Shown here one piece after another: positions 1 through 8,131 of a stretch of DNA of 64,000 bases. A program made the position numbers and the translations under genes. Under the pieces are notes generated by a model. The model saw nothing but the letters and a program-made list of their open reading frames with translations. It had not been told where the DNA came from and searched no databases. The stretch is from Candidatus Chlorohelix allophototropha (lineage in GTDB: Bacteria > Chloroflexota > Chloroflexia > Chloroheliales > Chloroheliaceae). The stretch spans positions 2,284,934 to 2,348,933 of the forward strand of contig NZ_CP128399.1 in assembly GCF_030389965.1 (NCBI RefSeq). Reading direction: 5' to 3'. The first letter of the stretch is position 1; every line of letters starts with the position of its first letter.

Positions 1-385
1 GCTTGAAATCGCCCTCTAGCACGGCAATATCGCCCCAGTCGCCTAGATTGGCATCAACCTGACGATAATCAACCACCGAAAAGCCATCATCGCTGGTATA
101 GGGGTAAAAGGGCAGAATATGTACGCTATTGGTCAAACCCTTCAAATGGGAGGCGAGGAACTGATGTAGGGTGGCGAGGTGGGTTTGCCCCTCCTGCTGC
201 ACCTGATCACCATAGGTAATTAAGATTGCGTCTTTCTCGCTGAATCGCCCGGCTGGGTTTGGCGGACGTTCTTTTAGAAAGGCATATTTCAACAGAAGCT
301 TTTCCAGCTTATCGAAAGTTTCTTGCCCTAATTGAGCGCCGTAAATAAACTCCAGTTTCTGCTTGATTTGACCGATTCCAACCAT
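1..385 (-). CDS. GH13 sucrose/glucosylglycerate phosphorylase-like enzyme (N-terminal part, cut by window edge)
   Basis: The reverse strand from an ATG at 385 reads open for 128 codons to the window edge, so only the N-terminus is present. It contains HILPFYPYTSDDGFSVVDY followed by RQVDANLGDW. This is the conserved beta-2/substrate-pocket region of GH13 subfamily 18 enzymes (sucrose phosphorylase, glucosylglycerate phosphorylase), which cleave an alpha-glucoside with phosphate to give glucose 1-phosphate. Members are cytoplasmic, and no signal peptide is seen here. A purine-rich stretch (GAGAGAACGAC) lies just before the ATG. The catalytic Asp and Glu lie outside the window, so the exact substrate cannot be told. 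The gene is divergent from the dienelactone hydrolase at 524. Confidence 0.8.
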   Translation of the reverse strand, partial: MVGIGQIKQKLEFIYGAQLGQETFDKLEKLLLKYAFLKERPPNPAGRFSEKDAILITYGDQVQQEGQTHLATLHQFLASHLKGLTNSVHILPFYPYTSDDGFSVVDYRQVDANLGDWGDIAVLEGDFK

Positions 386-523
386 TTGTCGTTCTCTCTT
401 GCTACTACTATCCTACATTAATAGTAGCAAAGTATAGAGCGCATAACAATGGGAATTTATGGTAGTTTCGAGTATAATTTCGGGCGTATTGGTTCATTTA
501 ATCATATGTGGGGAGTAAAATAA

Positions 524-1282
524 ATGTGCTATGACGATAAAGCGCAACCGCCGATTCCACCGGGTGCGGGTGGTTCGGCACAGGGCGAAGAATTGATTCT
601 GGAAGCCGCCGACGGCAACAAGTTTTTGGCATTTGCGGCGCATCCTGCCAAGCCAGGCAAAGCGGCAGTACTGATTTATCCCGATGTGCGAGGTCTGCAC
701 AACTTTTACAAAGAATTGGCGCTACGTTTCGGGGAAATTGGCATTACCGCGCTGGCAATAGATTATTTCGGGCGTACCGCCGGGCTAACCTCACGCGATG
801 AATCCTTCGAATTTATGCCCCATGTCCAGCAATTACTAATAGACAACTTCTTTCAGGATGTAGCAGCGGGCTTGAGTTACTTACGTCAACAAGGTGAAGC
901 TGGTTCAGCTATATTCGTGGTGGGTTTCTGTATGGGCGGTTCGCTTACGCTGGTTAGCGGCACAAATAAAGAGTTCGGTTTCGCGGGACTAATTCCATTT
1001 TACGCCGGGCTAACTCGAAATTTTGGAGGCAGAGGCACAGCCCTTGATCTAGCGGATAGGGTGAGTTATCCGGTGCTAGGTTTGTTTGGCGGTAACGACC
1101 CCGGAATCCCTGTAAATGACGTAAATGCGCTGGAAACAAAGTTACGCGCTACTGGGATTGAAACCAATATCAAAATCTACGAAGGTGCGACTCACAGCTT
1201 CTTCGACCGTCGCTACGAAGAATTCGCCGATGCTTCCGCCGATGCATGGAATCAGATATTGAGCTTTATTTCATCTCATTAA
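524..1282 (+). CDS. Dienelactone hydrolase family protein
   Basis: A 252-residue alpha/beta hydrolase of the dienelactone hydrolase family, whose members open lactones or hydrolyse esters in the cytoplasm. The catalytic triad is visible: nucleophile Cys136 in GFCMGG, Asp192 in GGNDPGIP and His224 in GATHSFFD. The length fits the family (about 230-260). The first 20 residues form a Pro/Gly-rich tail, and there is no signal peptide. A GGGGAG Shine-Dalgarno sequence precedes the ATG. The gene stands alone and a strong hairpin terminator follows directly. The physiological substrate is unknown; a role in chloroaromatic breakdown should not be assumed. Confidence 0.9.
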   Translation: MCYDDKAQPPIPPGAGGSAQGEELILEAADGNKFLAFAAHPAKPGKAAVLIYPDVRGLHNFYKELALRFGEIGITALAIDYFGRTAGLTSRDESFEFMPHVQQLLIDNFFQDVAAGLSYLRQQGEAGSAIFVVGFCMGGSLTLVSGTNKEFGFAGLIPFYAGLTRNFGGRGTALDLADRVSYPVLGLFGGNDPGIPVNDVNALETKLRATGIETNIKIYEGATHSFFDRRYEEFADASADAWNQILSFISSH

Positions 1283-1287
1283 TCTAA

Positions 1288-1320
1288 ATGGCGCATCCTA
1301 TCAAGATGCGCCATACTTTT
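1288..1320 (+). terminator. Rho-independent terminator of the dienelactone hydrolase gene
   Basis: A perfect 10-bp stem (ATGGCGCATC paired with GATGCGCCAT) with a 7-base loop, followed by ACTTTTACTTT, starts six bases after the stop codon. Confidence 0.85.
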
Positions 1321-1425
1321 ACTTTCAGGGCTAATACCGATGACGCACTAGCGCATAATAGGAGGGCTACGAAGTGTCGAAGAATAGCAGGGCACCCTCC
1401 CTTCCTTACCTACTCGCCTGAACTT

Positions 1426-2379
1426 CTACTTCCGAGACACTTTATCTAGCCGCTGCTTCTCGTCCTCGGTGAGTCGCCAGCCCATTGCTCCGGCATTTTG
1501 TTCGGATTGACGCGGATTCTTTGCACCAGGAATCGCTACAATCAGTTCGTCCTTTGAGAGTAACCAGTTCAAGGCTACCTGTGATGGGGTTTTATCGCGT
1601 TCTAAAGCTATTGCCAGCACCTCGCGAACTACCGAATCAGCCTTTGCCAAACCAGACGCTCGAAAATCGGGCATGAAACGGCGTATTCCCGGTACGGCTT
1701 GTGCCGCTGTTCCACTATATTTGCCGCTCAACAAGCCTTTTGCCAATGGACTGTAGGCAATCAGTGTGATGTTCAAGCGGCGGCAAGTTTCCAGCACTCC
1801 GTTTGCTTCTGGCTTGCGATATAGCAAGTTATATTGCACCTGATTGGAAGCCAAAGGTACTCCCATTTGTTTGAGCAGCGAATAAGCCTGCTTCATTTGC
1901 GGGGCGTTATAATTGGAAATACCTACCGCGCGAACCTTACCCGCTTTGACCGCTTTTGCCAGCCCATTCATAAGATCGGACTGACTAATAAGGCTAAAAG
2001 GCCAGTGAATCTGATATAAGTCAACCGTTTCCAAACCGAGTCGCTTGAGGCTATTGTCCAACGCTTTTTCAAAAGCCGCTACGTTCAACCGTATCGGCAA
2101 AGGCGCGTACTTGGTGGCGACAATCGGCTTTTTTTCACTTTTCCTGACAGCTTTGCCTAGCAATGTTTCAGACAAGCCCTTGCCGTACACCTCGGCGGTG
2201 TCGAAGAAACTGATACCATTCTCCATGCTAGCTTTAAATGCGGCATTTACGTCAATGGCATTGAAATTCGCGCCGTATTGCCAGATGGTAGTATCGCCCC
2301 ACTGCCATGTACCTGTGCCAATAGCAGAAACCTCGACTGTCGATCCACCTAATCGGCGCATATCAGTAGCAAGCAACAT
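1426..2379 (-). CDS. Aldo/keto reductase
   Basis: A 317-residue NAD(P)H-dependent aldo/keto reductase with a (beta/alpha)8 barrel. The catalytic tetrad can be read: Asp60 and Tyr65 in FFDTAEVYG, Lys90 in VATKY and His125 in YQIHWP. The C-terminal NADPH-binding part includes AIPGAKNPRQSEQNAGA. The length is typical. It resembles the AKR11/AKR13 class of bacterial general-stress reductases. The substrate cannot be predicted. It is a single cytoplasmic gene, divergent from the slipin gene at 2514; the 134-bp gap between them should hold both promoters. Confidence 0.92.
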   Translation of the reverse strand: MLLATDMRRLGGSTVEVSAIGTGTWQWGDTTIWQYGANFNAIDVNAAFKASMENGISFFDTAEVYGKGLSETLLGKAVRKSEKKPIVATKYAPLPIRLNVAAFEKALDNSLKRLGLETVDLYQIHWPFSLISQSDLMNGLAKAVKAGKVRAVGISNYNAPQMKQAYSLLKQMGVPLASNQVQYNLLYRKPEANGVLETCRRLNITLIAYSPLAKGLLSGKYSGTAAQAVPGIRRFMPDFRASGLAKADSVVREVLAIALERDKTPSQVALNWLLSKDELIVAIPGAKNPRQSEQNAGAMGWRLTEDEKQRLDKVSRK

Positions 2380-2513
2380 TTACTTTAACCCCCTATCTAA
2401 TTCTTCCAGAAATAGCTTCTCTATTGTAACAGTTTGGTCAGCAATCTTAAAAATTAAGCCTCTATTTACGAATGTGCTAAACTTAATTGTAGAAAAGGAG
2501 GCTATTTCGAGCT

Positions 2514-3599
2514 ATGAATTATCGTCAACCTTATAACGTTGTAAATAGCGGAATGCCCGGTAGAAACACTGTAGGATGTGCCCTTGGTCTTATCATGACT
2601 GTGTTGGGAGCAAGTGTTTCATTTGCCTTATTGAAATTCCCATTACCTGAAAAAATCGAGCCTTCGGTCTTTTTTCCGGCTATGATACCCTTGATAGTCG
2701 GTTTTATCATTGGCTACCTAATGTATCTTTCGCTGCGGGTAGCACGCCAATGGGAAAAAGCTATAGTCTTGCGGTTAGGGCGTTACAGCCATACTGCCGG
2801 ACCCGGCATCTTTTTCCTTTTACCCATTGTGGACACCATAGCGGCAATGATTGATAGCCGGGTACAACTTACCCCCTTCAAAGCAGAACAAACCTTGAGC
2901 CGTGATACCGTTCCGGTTGATGTCGATGCAGTGCTGTTCTGGTTTGTGTGGGACGCGCAACGAGCTTCGTTAGCTGTCTCCGATTACGCACAGGCAGTAA
3001 GTTGGGCAGCCCAGACCGCGTTAAGGGATACTATCGGCAAAACTGAATTGTCGGCTTTGCTGGCAGGACGCAGCCAAATCGAATTTGAACTTAAGAAAAT
3101 AATTGATGAGAGAACCGAACCATGGGGTATAACGGTGCAATCGGTGGAGATGCGCGATGTGCTGATTCCGGTTGCGCTCCAAGATGCCATGTCCAAAGAG
3201 GCACAGGCGCAACGAGAACGTCATGCTCGTGTTATTCTCAGCCAAGCCGAAGTGGAAGTGGCGCAAAAGTTTAATCAAGCAGCGGAGATTTACGCTTCCA
3301 GCCCTACCGCTTTGAGCCTGCGTTCGATGAATATGCTGGCAGATGCGATCAAAGAGCGGGGCGCGTTGGTAATCGTCCCCAATAATGCAGTTGAAACCCT
3401 CGGTTTAGGTACAATCAGCGGGTTTAGCGCCTTGGCACAAACTCAGCTAAAACAAAGCGGTATTACACCCCCTGAACCTATCTTGGATATGCGACCGCCC
3501 GAAGTACCGCCGCAAATGCCGCGTCAGATGCCGCCTCAACAACCGGGTAATCCTAGCCCCTACTCACCGTGGCCACCAAACCAGCCGCCCAAAATTTAA
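2514..3599 (+). CDS. Slipin/stomatin-like SPFH (band 7) membrane protein
   Basis: A 361-residue protein with two hydrophobic segments near the N-terminus (about residues 22-45 and 55-75). An SPFH/band 7 domain follows, with VLRLGRY, GPGIFFLLPIVD, VPVDVDAVLFW and VEMRDVLIP, and then an Ala/Glu/Arg-rich coiled coil (SKEAQAQRERHARVILSQAE). The C-terminus is Pro/Gln-rich and low in complexity. Slipins assemble membrane microdomains and often pair with an NfeD protease partner, but no nfeD lies next to it here. An AAAGGAGG ribosome site precedes the start. Its exact cellular role is unknown. Confidence 0.92.
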   Translation: MNYRQPYNVVNSGMPGRNTVGCALGLIMTVLGASVSFALLKFPLPEKIEPSVFFPAMIPLIVGFIIGYLMYLSLRVARQWEKAIVLRLGRYSHTAGPGIFFLLPIVDTIAAMIDSRVQLTPFKAEQTLSRDTVPVDVDAVLFWFVWDAQRASLAVSDYAQAVSWAAQTALRDTIGKTELSALLAGRSQIEFELKKIIDERTEPWGITVQSVEMRDVLIPVALQDAMSKEAQAQRERHARVILSQAEVEVAQKFNQAAEIYASSPTALSLRSMNMLADAIKERGALVIVPNNAVETLGLGTISGFSALAQTQLKQSGITPPEPILDMRPPEVPPQMPRQMPPQQPGNPSPYSPWPPNQPPKI

Positions 3600-3615
3600 G
3601 GGATTTTCAGCTTGC

Positions 3616-3646
3616 CGCTCTTACTTTTGAATAAGAGCGTCTTTTC
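3616..3646 (+). terminator. Terminator of the slipin gene (shared with the convergent aminotransferase)
   Basis: An 8-bp stem (CGCTCTTA with TAAGAGCG) and an 8-base loop, followed by TCTTTTC, lie between the convergent slipin and aminotransferase genes. Confidence 0.7.
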
Positions 3647-3652
3647 ATTTGC

Positions 3653-4798
3653 TCAACCTAAAGCGCGTACCAATATTTCCAGCCCTTTGAAAAGCATTTC
3701 AGGTTCGGTAAGACACGACACCATAATATGCGCGCCCGCCCCTTCATAACCGTAATAATAACCGGGGTGTACCAGCACCCCTTGTTCGAGCAGGTAAAGC
3801 GCCAACGCCTCCTCATCACTCCAAGTTTCCACCTTTGGAAAAAGATAATAACCGCCGTCCGGTGGAATAACCTTTAGATAACGGCTATGCCCCATGATTT
3901 CTATTGCCCTAGCTAGGCTATCCCGCACCCGCTGCGTCATCGCTGTAACAAAGGGCATACCCTGTTCAAATAGCGTCGGAAGCATATATTGAACCAGTGA
4001 GCTTGCGCTTAAATAGGTATCATTCAATAGTTCCAACCTGTCGCGATATTCGAGCGCAGACCCAGAAAGAGCAATCCAGCCTAACTTCATATCAGGCAAA
4101 GCAAAAAGTTTGGAAATACCGTTTAGGTGAAATATGGGCAAAGTGGGATGAAGCGCACCGAGTGGGGGAGTATGGGTTGTTCGATAAGTAAATTCGGCAA
4201 ATACCTCATCGCATATAATCGGCAAACCGATTTCTTCCAACACCGCTTGCGCCGATTGTATTATCATTCCGGTTGGGTTGTGCGGGGAAATCAATAATAT
4301 TGCGCGGGTATGCTCATCAACCTGTTCTCTCAAACTGTCCGGTATTAGCGCCCAACGCGCCGCCTCATCCATACGATAAGAGCGCAATTCCACATGGTGT
4401 ATTGCGGCAAGATACTCGAACAGGGGATATGTAACCTCTGGCATCAGCACATTATCGCCGGGTTGGCAGAGCAGCGCAAAAAGATGCGAGTAAGCTTCGC
4501 TGGTGCTGGCGGTAATAAAAATATTATCTACGGATAAGGATAAAGGAGGAGTGCGAGAAGCATAATAGTGTGCAATAGCTTCACGTGCAGGCAGCCAACC
4601 AAAGGGGTCGGGCTTGTAGAGTCGCGTTTTCCAATATCCGATTGAAGCAGTCTGTAATATTTCAGGGGGAAACAACAAGCCTTGCGAAGTCGGATTACTG
4701 CCGGTAAGGTCGAGGTAACCACCTTCTAACTGTTTGCGGCGGCGTGCTATTTCAAGACGGTTTGGGGTTAGATCGCCTTCCGCGAAAAAGCCGGTCAT
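3653..4798 (-). CDS. PLP-dependent class I/II aminotransferase
   Basis: A 381-residue fold-type I aminotransferase. The PLP-binding residues are visible: Asn174 in SPHNPTG, Asp197 in CDEVF and the Schiff-base Lys230 in NGISKLFALPDMKLGW. TASTSEAYSHLF is the phosphate-binding turn. The length is typical for aspartate or aromatic aminotransferase-like enzymes. The amino-acid donor cannot be inferred. The stop of this gene faces the slipin gene. The start lies 18 bases downstream of the glycosyltransferase stop at 4817, so it may be the last gene of the leftward polysaccharide operon. Confidence 0.9.
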   Translation of the reverse strand: MTGFFAEGDLTPNRLEIARRRKQLEGGYLDLTGSNPTSQGLLFPPEILQTASIGYWKTRLYKPDPFGWLPAREAIAHYYASRTPPLSLSVDNIFITASTSEAYSHLFALLCQPGDNVLMPEVTYPLFEYLAAIHHVELRSYRMDEAARWALIPDSLREQVDEHTRAILLISPHNPTGMIIQSAQAVLEEIGLPIICDEVFAEFTYRTTHTPPLGALHPTLPIFHLNGISKLFALPDMKLGWIALSGSALEYRDRLELLNDTYLSASSLVQYMLPTLFEQGMPFVTAMTQRVRDSLARAIEIMGHSRYLKVIPPDGGYYLFPKVETWSDEEALALYLLEQGVLVHPGYYYGYEGAGAHIMVSCLTEPEMLFKGLEILVRALG

Positions 4799-4816
4799 GC
4801 GCTAGTACTCATCATT

Positions 4817-6025
4817 TTAATTCAAGGATTGGTATAACTCTAGCGTGTCGGCAGCTGCCTTTTCCCAAGTATATTGGGCGGCACGTTCTAAGCCTTTGAT
4901 CCGTAATTCATCTATCAACTTGTGATCTCCATCAAGACTGGTAAGAATCTGCCTAATTCCTTGAGCGATTGAATCAACCTGCAATGGGTTACACATCACC
5001 GCAGCGCCTTCAAAAACTTCGCTCAGCGCCGAATTGTCAGATACCAGCACCGGAGTGCCACAAGCGAGCGCTTCGAGTGGTGGAATACCAAAGCCTTCGT
5101 ACAGGCTAGGAAAGACGAATAAATCAGCGAGATTGTACAAAGCAGGTAAATCTTTGTCAGATACAAAATCGAGCCAGACAATCTCATTCTGCATTTTTAG
5201 TTCGGTGATACGCCGAAAAATCGGCTCGTATTTCCAACCGCGCCGCCCTGCCAGCACCAGTTTTCGCCCTTTACCCTCCGGTGTATTTATAATATTGCGC
5301 CAAGCTTCCACTAAGCGCACCAGATTCTTGCGGGGTTCAATCGTACCAACGAAAAGAGCAAATCGGGGTGGTAAGCCCAATTTTGAGCGCACTTCTTCTA
5401 AAGCTTGCGTGTCGGTGAGAGAGTGAAATTTAGGGCTTACTCCATTATAGATAACCTTTATTTTATCAGGGGGTAATTTCAACCGTTCTACCAACTCACG
5501 TTTGATGCTTTCGGAAACCACAATAATTCGCTCGGCTTGCCTAGTAGCACGAGGCACTGCCTCAGTCAGATAGCGGCGCAACTTATCGTCTGCACACTCC
5601 GGCACCACAATGAAGCTCAGGTCATGAACCGTCACAATATCTTTGCCAGAGCGATGAGGAGCCATTACAAAATCGGGGAAATGTACTATATCAAGTTTCC
5701 CAAGTTGATTTGGAAAAGGAAAGGGATTTTCAAACCGGACAACCCACTCTAGAGGAAGGGGTACACGTGCCCTTTGCCACACCCGAGTCAGAAATGGCTC
5801 GGAGAAGGGCAGACGCGCAAATGAGACAACCGGACGATACTTTATTTCAAGGCTGCGGATATAATTTTCCTGCTGGTTGGTAAGTTTGCCACCAGCATAA
5901 AATAGGACAAATTCAAGACCATGAGGTTCATTTTCCAGCAACGTAGTAACCAAACTACGGGTGTGTCGTCCTACACCCGCCGCTTGTCGAATTGCTGCCG
6001 TAAAATCTATACCAATCCGTTTCAC
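4817..6025 (-). CDS. GT4-family glycosyltransferase
   Basis: A retaining GT-B glycosyltransferase that transfers a sugar from a nucleotide-sugar donor, probably at the cytoplasmic face of the membrane. The N-terminal acceptor domain has GIDFTAAIRQAAGVGRHTRS. The C-terminal donor domain has LFVGTIEPRKNLVRL, LAGRRGW and the E-x7-E signature in FPSLYEGFGIPPLEALACG. I chose the GTG at 6025 (402 residues), because GTGA then overlaps the TGA stop of the upstream gene by four bases. An in-frame ATG at 6076 would add 17 non-homologous residues. It belongs to the leftward polysaccharide locus. Donor and acceptor are unknown. Confidence 0.9.
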   Translation of the reverse strand: MKRIGIDFTAAIRQAAGVGRHTRSLVTTLLENEPHGLEFVLFYAGGKLTNQQENYIRSLEIKYRPVVSFARLPFSEPFLTRVWQRARVPLPLEWVVRFENPFPFPNQLGKLDIVHFPDFVMAPHRSGKDIVTVHDLSFIVVPECADDKLRRYLTEAVPRATRQAERIIVVSESIKRELVERLKLPPDKIKVIYNGVSPKFHSLTDTQALEEVRSKLGLPPRFALFVGTIEPRKNLVRLVEAWRNIINTPEGKGRKLVLAGRRGWKYEPIFRRITELKMQNEIVWLDFVSDKDLPALYNLADLFVFPSLYEGFGIPPLEALACGTPVLVSDNSALSEVFEGAAVMCNPLQVDSIAQGIRQILTSLDGDHKLIDELRIKGLERAAQYTWEKAAADTLELYQSLN

Positions 6026-7089
6026 TTTTTCCTGCTGAAAATATAAACCAATCCGCCAATAAGTATGATACTCCAATAATTTACTACTCTATCCAAAATA
6101 GCTACTGAAGCTGCCATGTTCTTCTCGACGCTGAAAGCGGTCAGAACTCCCACCACCGCACCTTCAACTGCACCCAGACCGGCAGGAGTAAAGGGAAGTG
6201 TCGTCAAAAGCGAACTGGTTAAGGCAACAAAGATTGTTACCGACAGACCTAACCCTGTTATACCCAACGCTTGCATTACAAAGAAAAGCCGCATGCCTTC
6301 CAACATCCAAATTATACCAGTCAAAAAGTATAACTTAAACAGGGTTTTGCGATGAAAAGTGCTAACTGTCCCCTGCTGGAATTTGTGATAGATTCCGTGC
6401 AGGCGTTCTGGAATAAATTTCTCTATCTTGTGGCTGTAAAAACGCAAGGTCAACAAACCGACCGCCATCCCCAGCACCAACACGCCACCAAGCGCGAAAA
6501 TCAAGGACAGATCGGTGAATTTGCTTTCTACCCGGCTAAAAGCTACTGCGCCGCCAAAGCAAAGCAGACTGAATAAAACCAATAGGTCAGCAACACGCTC
6601 TCCGAAGATAGTACCAAGCGTGCGACTAAAGCTGGCATTGGCGTTCTTCTTGAGAAGATAGCCTCGGTAAGCATCTCCCAATTTGGCAGGAACTATGCAA
6701 TTGACAAACCAACTCAGGAAAATTATCTCAATCAAACCGGGTAAGGGTGGTAATGTAACCCCGTGTTCTTGGTCAAAGCGGGCATTGCGCAGCAACATAC
6801 GCCAGCGTATTCCTCGGATTAAAAAGGTGGAATAATAAAGCGCAAAAGCTGCCAGTAGATAGAGTAAATTGGCTTTCAGGATGTTGTCGAAAGTAGTAGC
6901 AAAGTCAATTTTGACGGTAAGAATAAAGAAAACGATGATAGCCGCCGAGATACCAAAGCCTAAAAGGGTTTTGACATCCAGAAGGCGGTCTTTGAGTGAA
7001 ATATATGATGCTTCGACTTCCTGCTCATCCTCAAGCTCATCATCAAACATTTCCACGGGCAATTTCTCTTCCAAAGTATTTTTTCTCAA
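6022..7089 (-). CDS. Lysylphosphatidylglycerol synthase-like / UPF0104 flippase-domain membrane protein
   Basis: A 355-residue polytopic membrane protein with about eight hydrophobic segments after a 40-residue acidic N-terminus (DDELEDEQEVE). RGIRWRMLL, FVNCIVPAKLGDAYR and PAGLGAVEGAVVGVL are the signature segments of the LPG_synthase_TM (UPF0104/AglD-like) family. Members lie next to glycosyltransferase genes and are thought to move or use lipid-linked substrates. Here the gene is translationally coupled to the GT4 gene (4-base overlap), which supports a role in polysaccharide or glycolipid assembly. The reaction is not known. Confidence 0.85.
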   Translation of the reverse strand: MRKNTLEEKLPVEMFDDELEDEQEVEASYISLKDRLLDVKTLLGFGISAAIIVFFILTVKIDFATTFDNILKANLLYLLAAFALYYSTFLIRGIRWRMLLRNARFDQEHGVTLPPLPGLIEIIFLSWFVNCIVPAKLGDAYRGYLLKKNANASFSRTLGTIFGERVADLLVLFSLLCFGGAVAFSRVESKFTDLSLIFALGGVLVLGMAVGLLTLRFYSHKIEKFIPERLHGIYHKFQQGTVSTFHRKTLFKLYFLTGIIWMLEGMRLFFVMQALGITGLGLSVTIFVALTSSLLTTLPFTPAGLGAVEGAVVGVLTAFSVEKNMAASVAILDRVVNYWSIILIGGLVYIFSRKK

Positions 7090-7121
7090 AATCTCTGTCC
7101 TTAAATAATAACTGGCAAGAG

Positions 7122-8078
7122 TTAGCCTTCCCTACCTTCACTCTTGTACCAATCAAAAAATCGACTATAGCCCTCCTCAAATGTAGTAACAGGCTCGAAA
7201 TCGAGCAAGCGACGGGCTTTTGAAATATCGGCAAAGGTAATAAGCGGTTCGCTGGCAGGGCGTTCTAGATAGTTAATTAGCGCGGGTTTACCCAAAGCTT
7301 TTTCTGCCGCACGGATAAAATCCATTTCGGTATGAGTGTTGCTATTGCCGAGATTGATTATTTCATAATTAAATGGGCGATCGAGCGACGCAATTACACC
7401 CCTGACCGTATCCAGCACAAAAGTCCAATCACGCCGAGCTGACCCATCTCCAAAAAGATTTATCGGTACATCCCGGTCTATGGCATTCGTAAATAGGTAA
7501 ACAGCCATATCAGGGCGGTTGCGTGGACCATACACTGTGAAGAATCGAAGCGCCGTTACTTTTAGATCAAAAACGTGGCTGTAAGTATAGCCTAGCAATT
7601 CGGCGGCGCGTTTGGTGGCAGCATAGGGATGCGGCGGAAAATCCACCCGGTCTTCCTCATTAAAAGGTACATTGGTTCTACCACCATAGACCGAGCTACT
7701 ACTTGCCATTACAAAATGGGGAATGCCGAATAGGCGCGCAAGTTCGAGCAGGTTTTGAGTGCCTTTTACGTTTACCTCTTCGTAAAGTAGTGGGTACTTA
7801 AGAGAGTAACGTACCCCTGCCATACCGGCTAAATGGCAAATTTTATCCGGTCGTTCGTGCTTGATTATAGTTTCAAGCGCCTCGTAATTGCGAAGGTCAG
7901 TTCTGTAAAGTGTAAAATTCTTATTTGTGCAAGCAACTCGCAGGTTTCGTTCTTTGCGCACCGGATTATAGTAATCGTTAAAATTATCCACACCAACAAC
8001 TTCATCGCCCCTAGCCAGCAATGCTTCTGCTACGTGGCTGCCGATAAAGCCTGCCGATCCGGTCAATAAAACTTTCAA
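7122..8078 (-). CDS. NAD-dependent nucleotide-sugar epimerase (UDP-glucuronate 4-epimerase-like SDR)
   Basis: A 318-residue extended short-chain dehydrogenase. It shows the NAD-binding GSAGFIGSH at residues 7-15, catalytic Ser/Thr in MASSSSVYGG, and the YxxxK pair in YAATK. The DNFNDYYNPVRKERN segment is characteristic of UDP-glucuronate/UDP-galacturonate 4-epimerase-like enzymes. It would supply an activated sugar to the flanking glycosyltransferases. The gene sits 32 bases upstream of the UPF0104 gene on the same strand. 4-epimerisation of UDP-glucuronate is the best guess; a different UDP-sugar is possible. Confidence 0.88.
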   Translation of the reverse strand: MKVLLTGSAGFIGSHVAEALLARGDEVVGVDNFNDYYNPVRKERNLRVACTNKNFTLYRTDLRNYEALETIIKHERPDKICHLAGMAGVRYSLKYPLLYEEVNVKGTQNLLELARLFGIPHFVMASSSSVYGGRTNVPFNEEDRVDFPPHPYAATKRAAELLGYTYSHVFDLKVTALRFFTVYGPRNRPDMAVYLFTNAIDRDVPINLFGDGSARRDWTFVLDTVRGVIASLDRPFNYEIINLGNSNTHTEMDFIRAAEKALGKPALINYLERPASEPLITFADISKARRLLDFEPVTTFEEGYSRFFDWYKSEGREG

Positions 8079-8131
8079 AACGATCTATTCCCCCTAAATG
8101 CAGATGAGCAATTCTTCAGTATGACAGTATA

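Noticed and set aside
2045-2536. A 163-codon plus-strand frame opposite the aldo/keto reductase
   Set aside because: Antisense shadow of a gene with a full catalytic tetrad.
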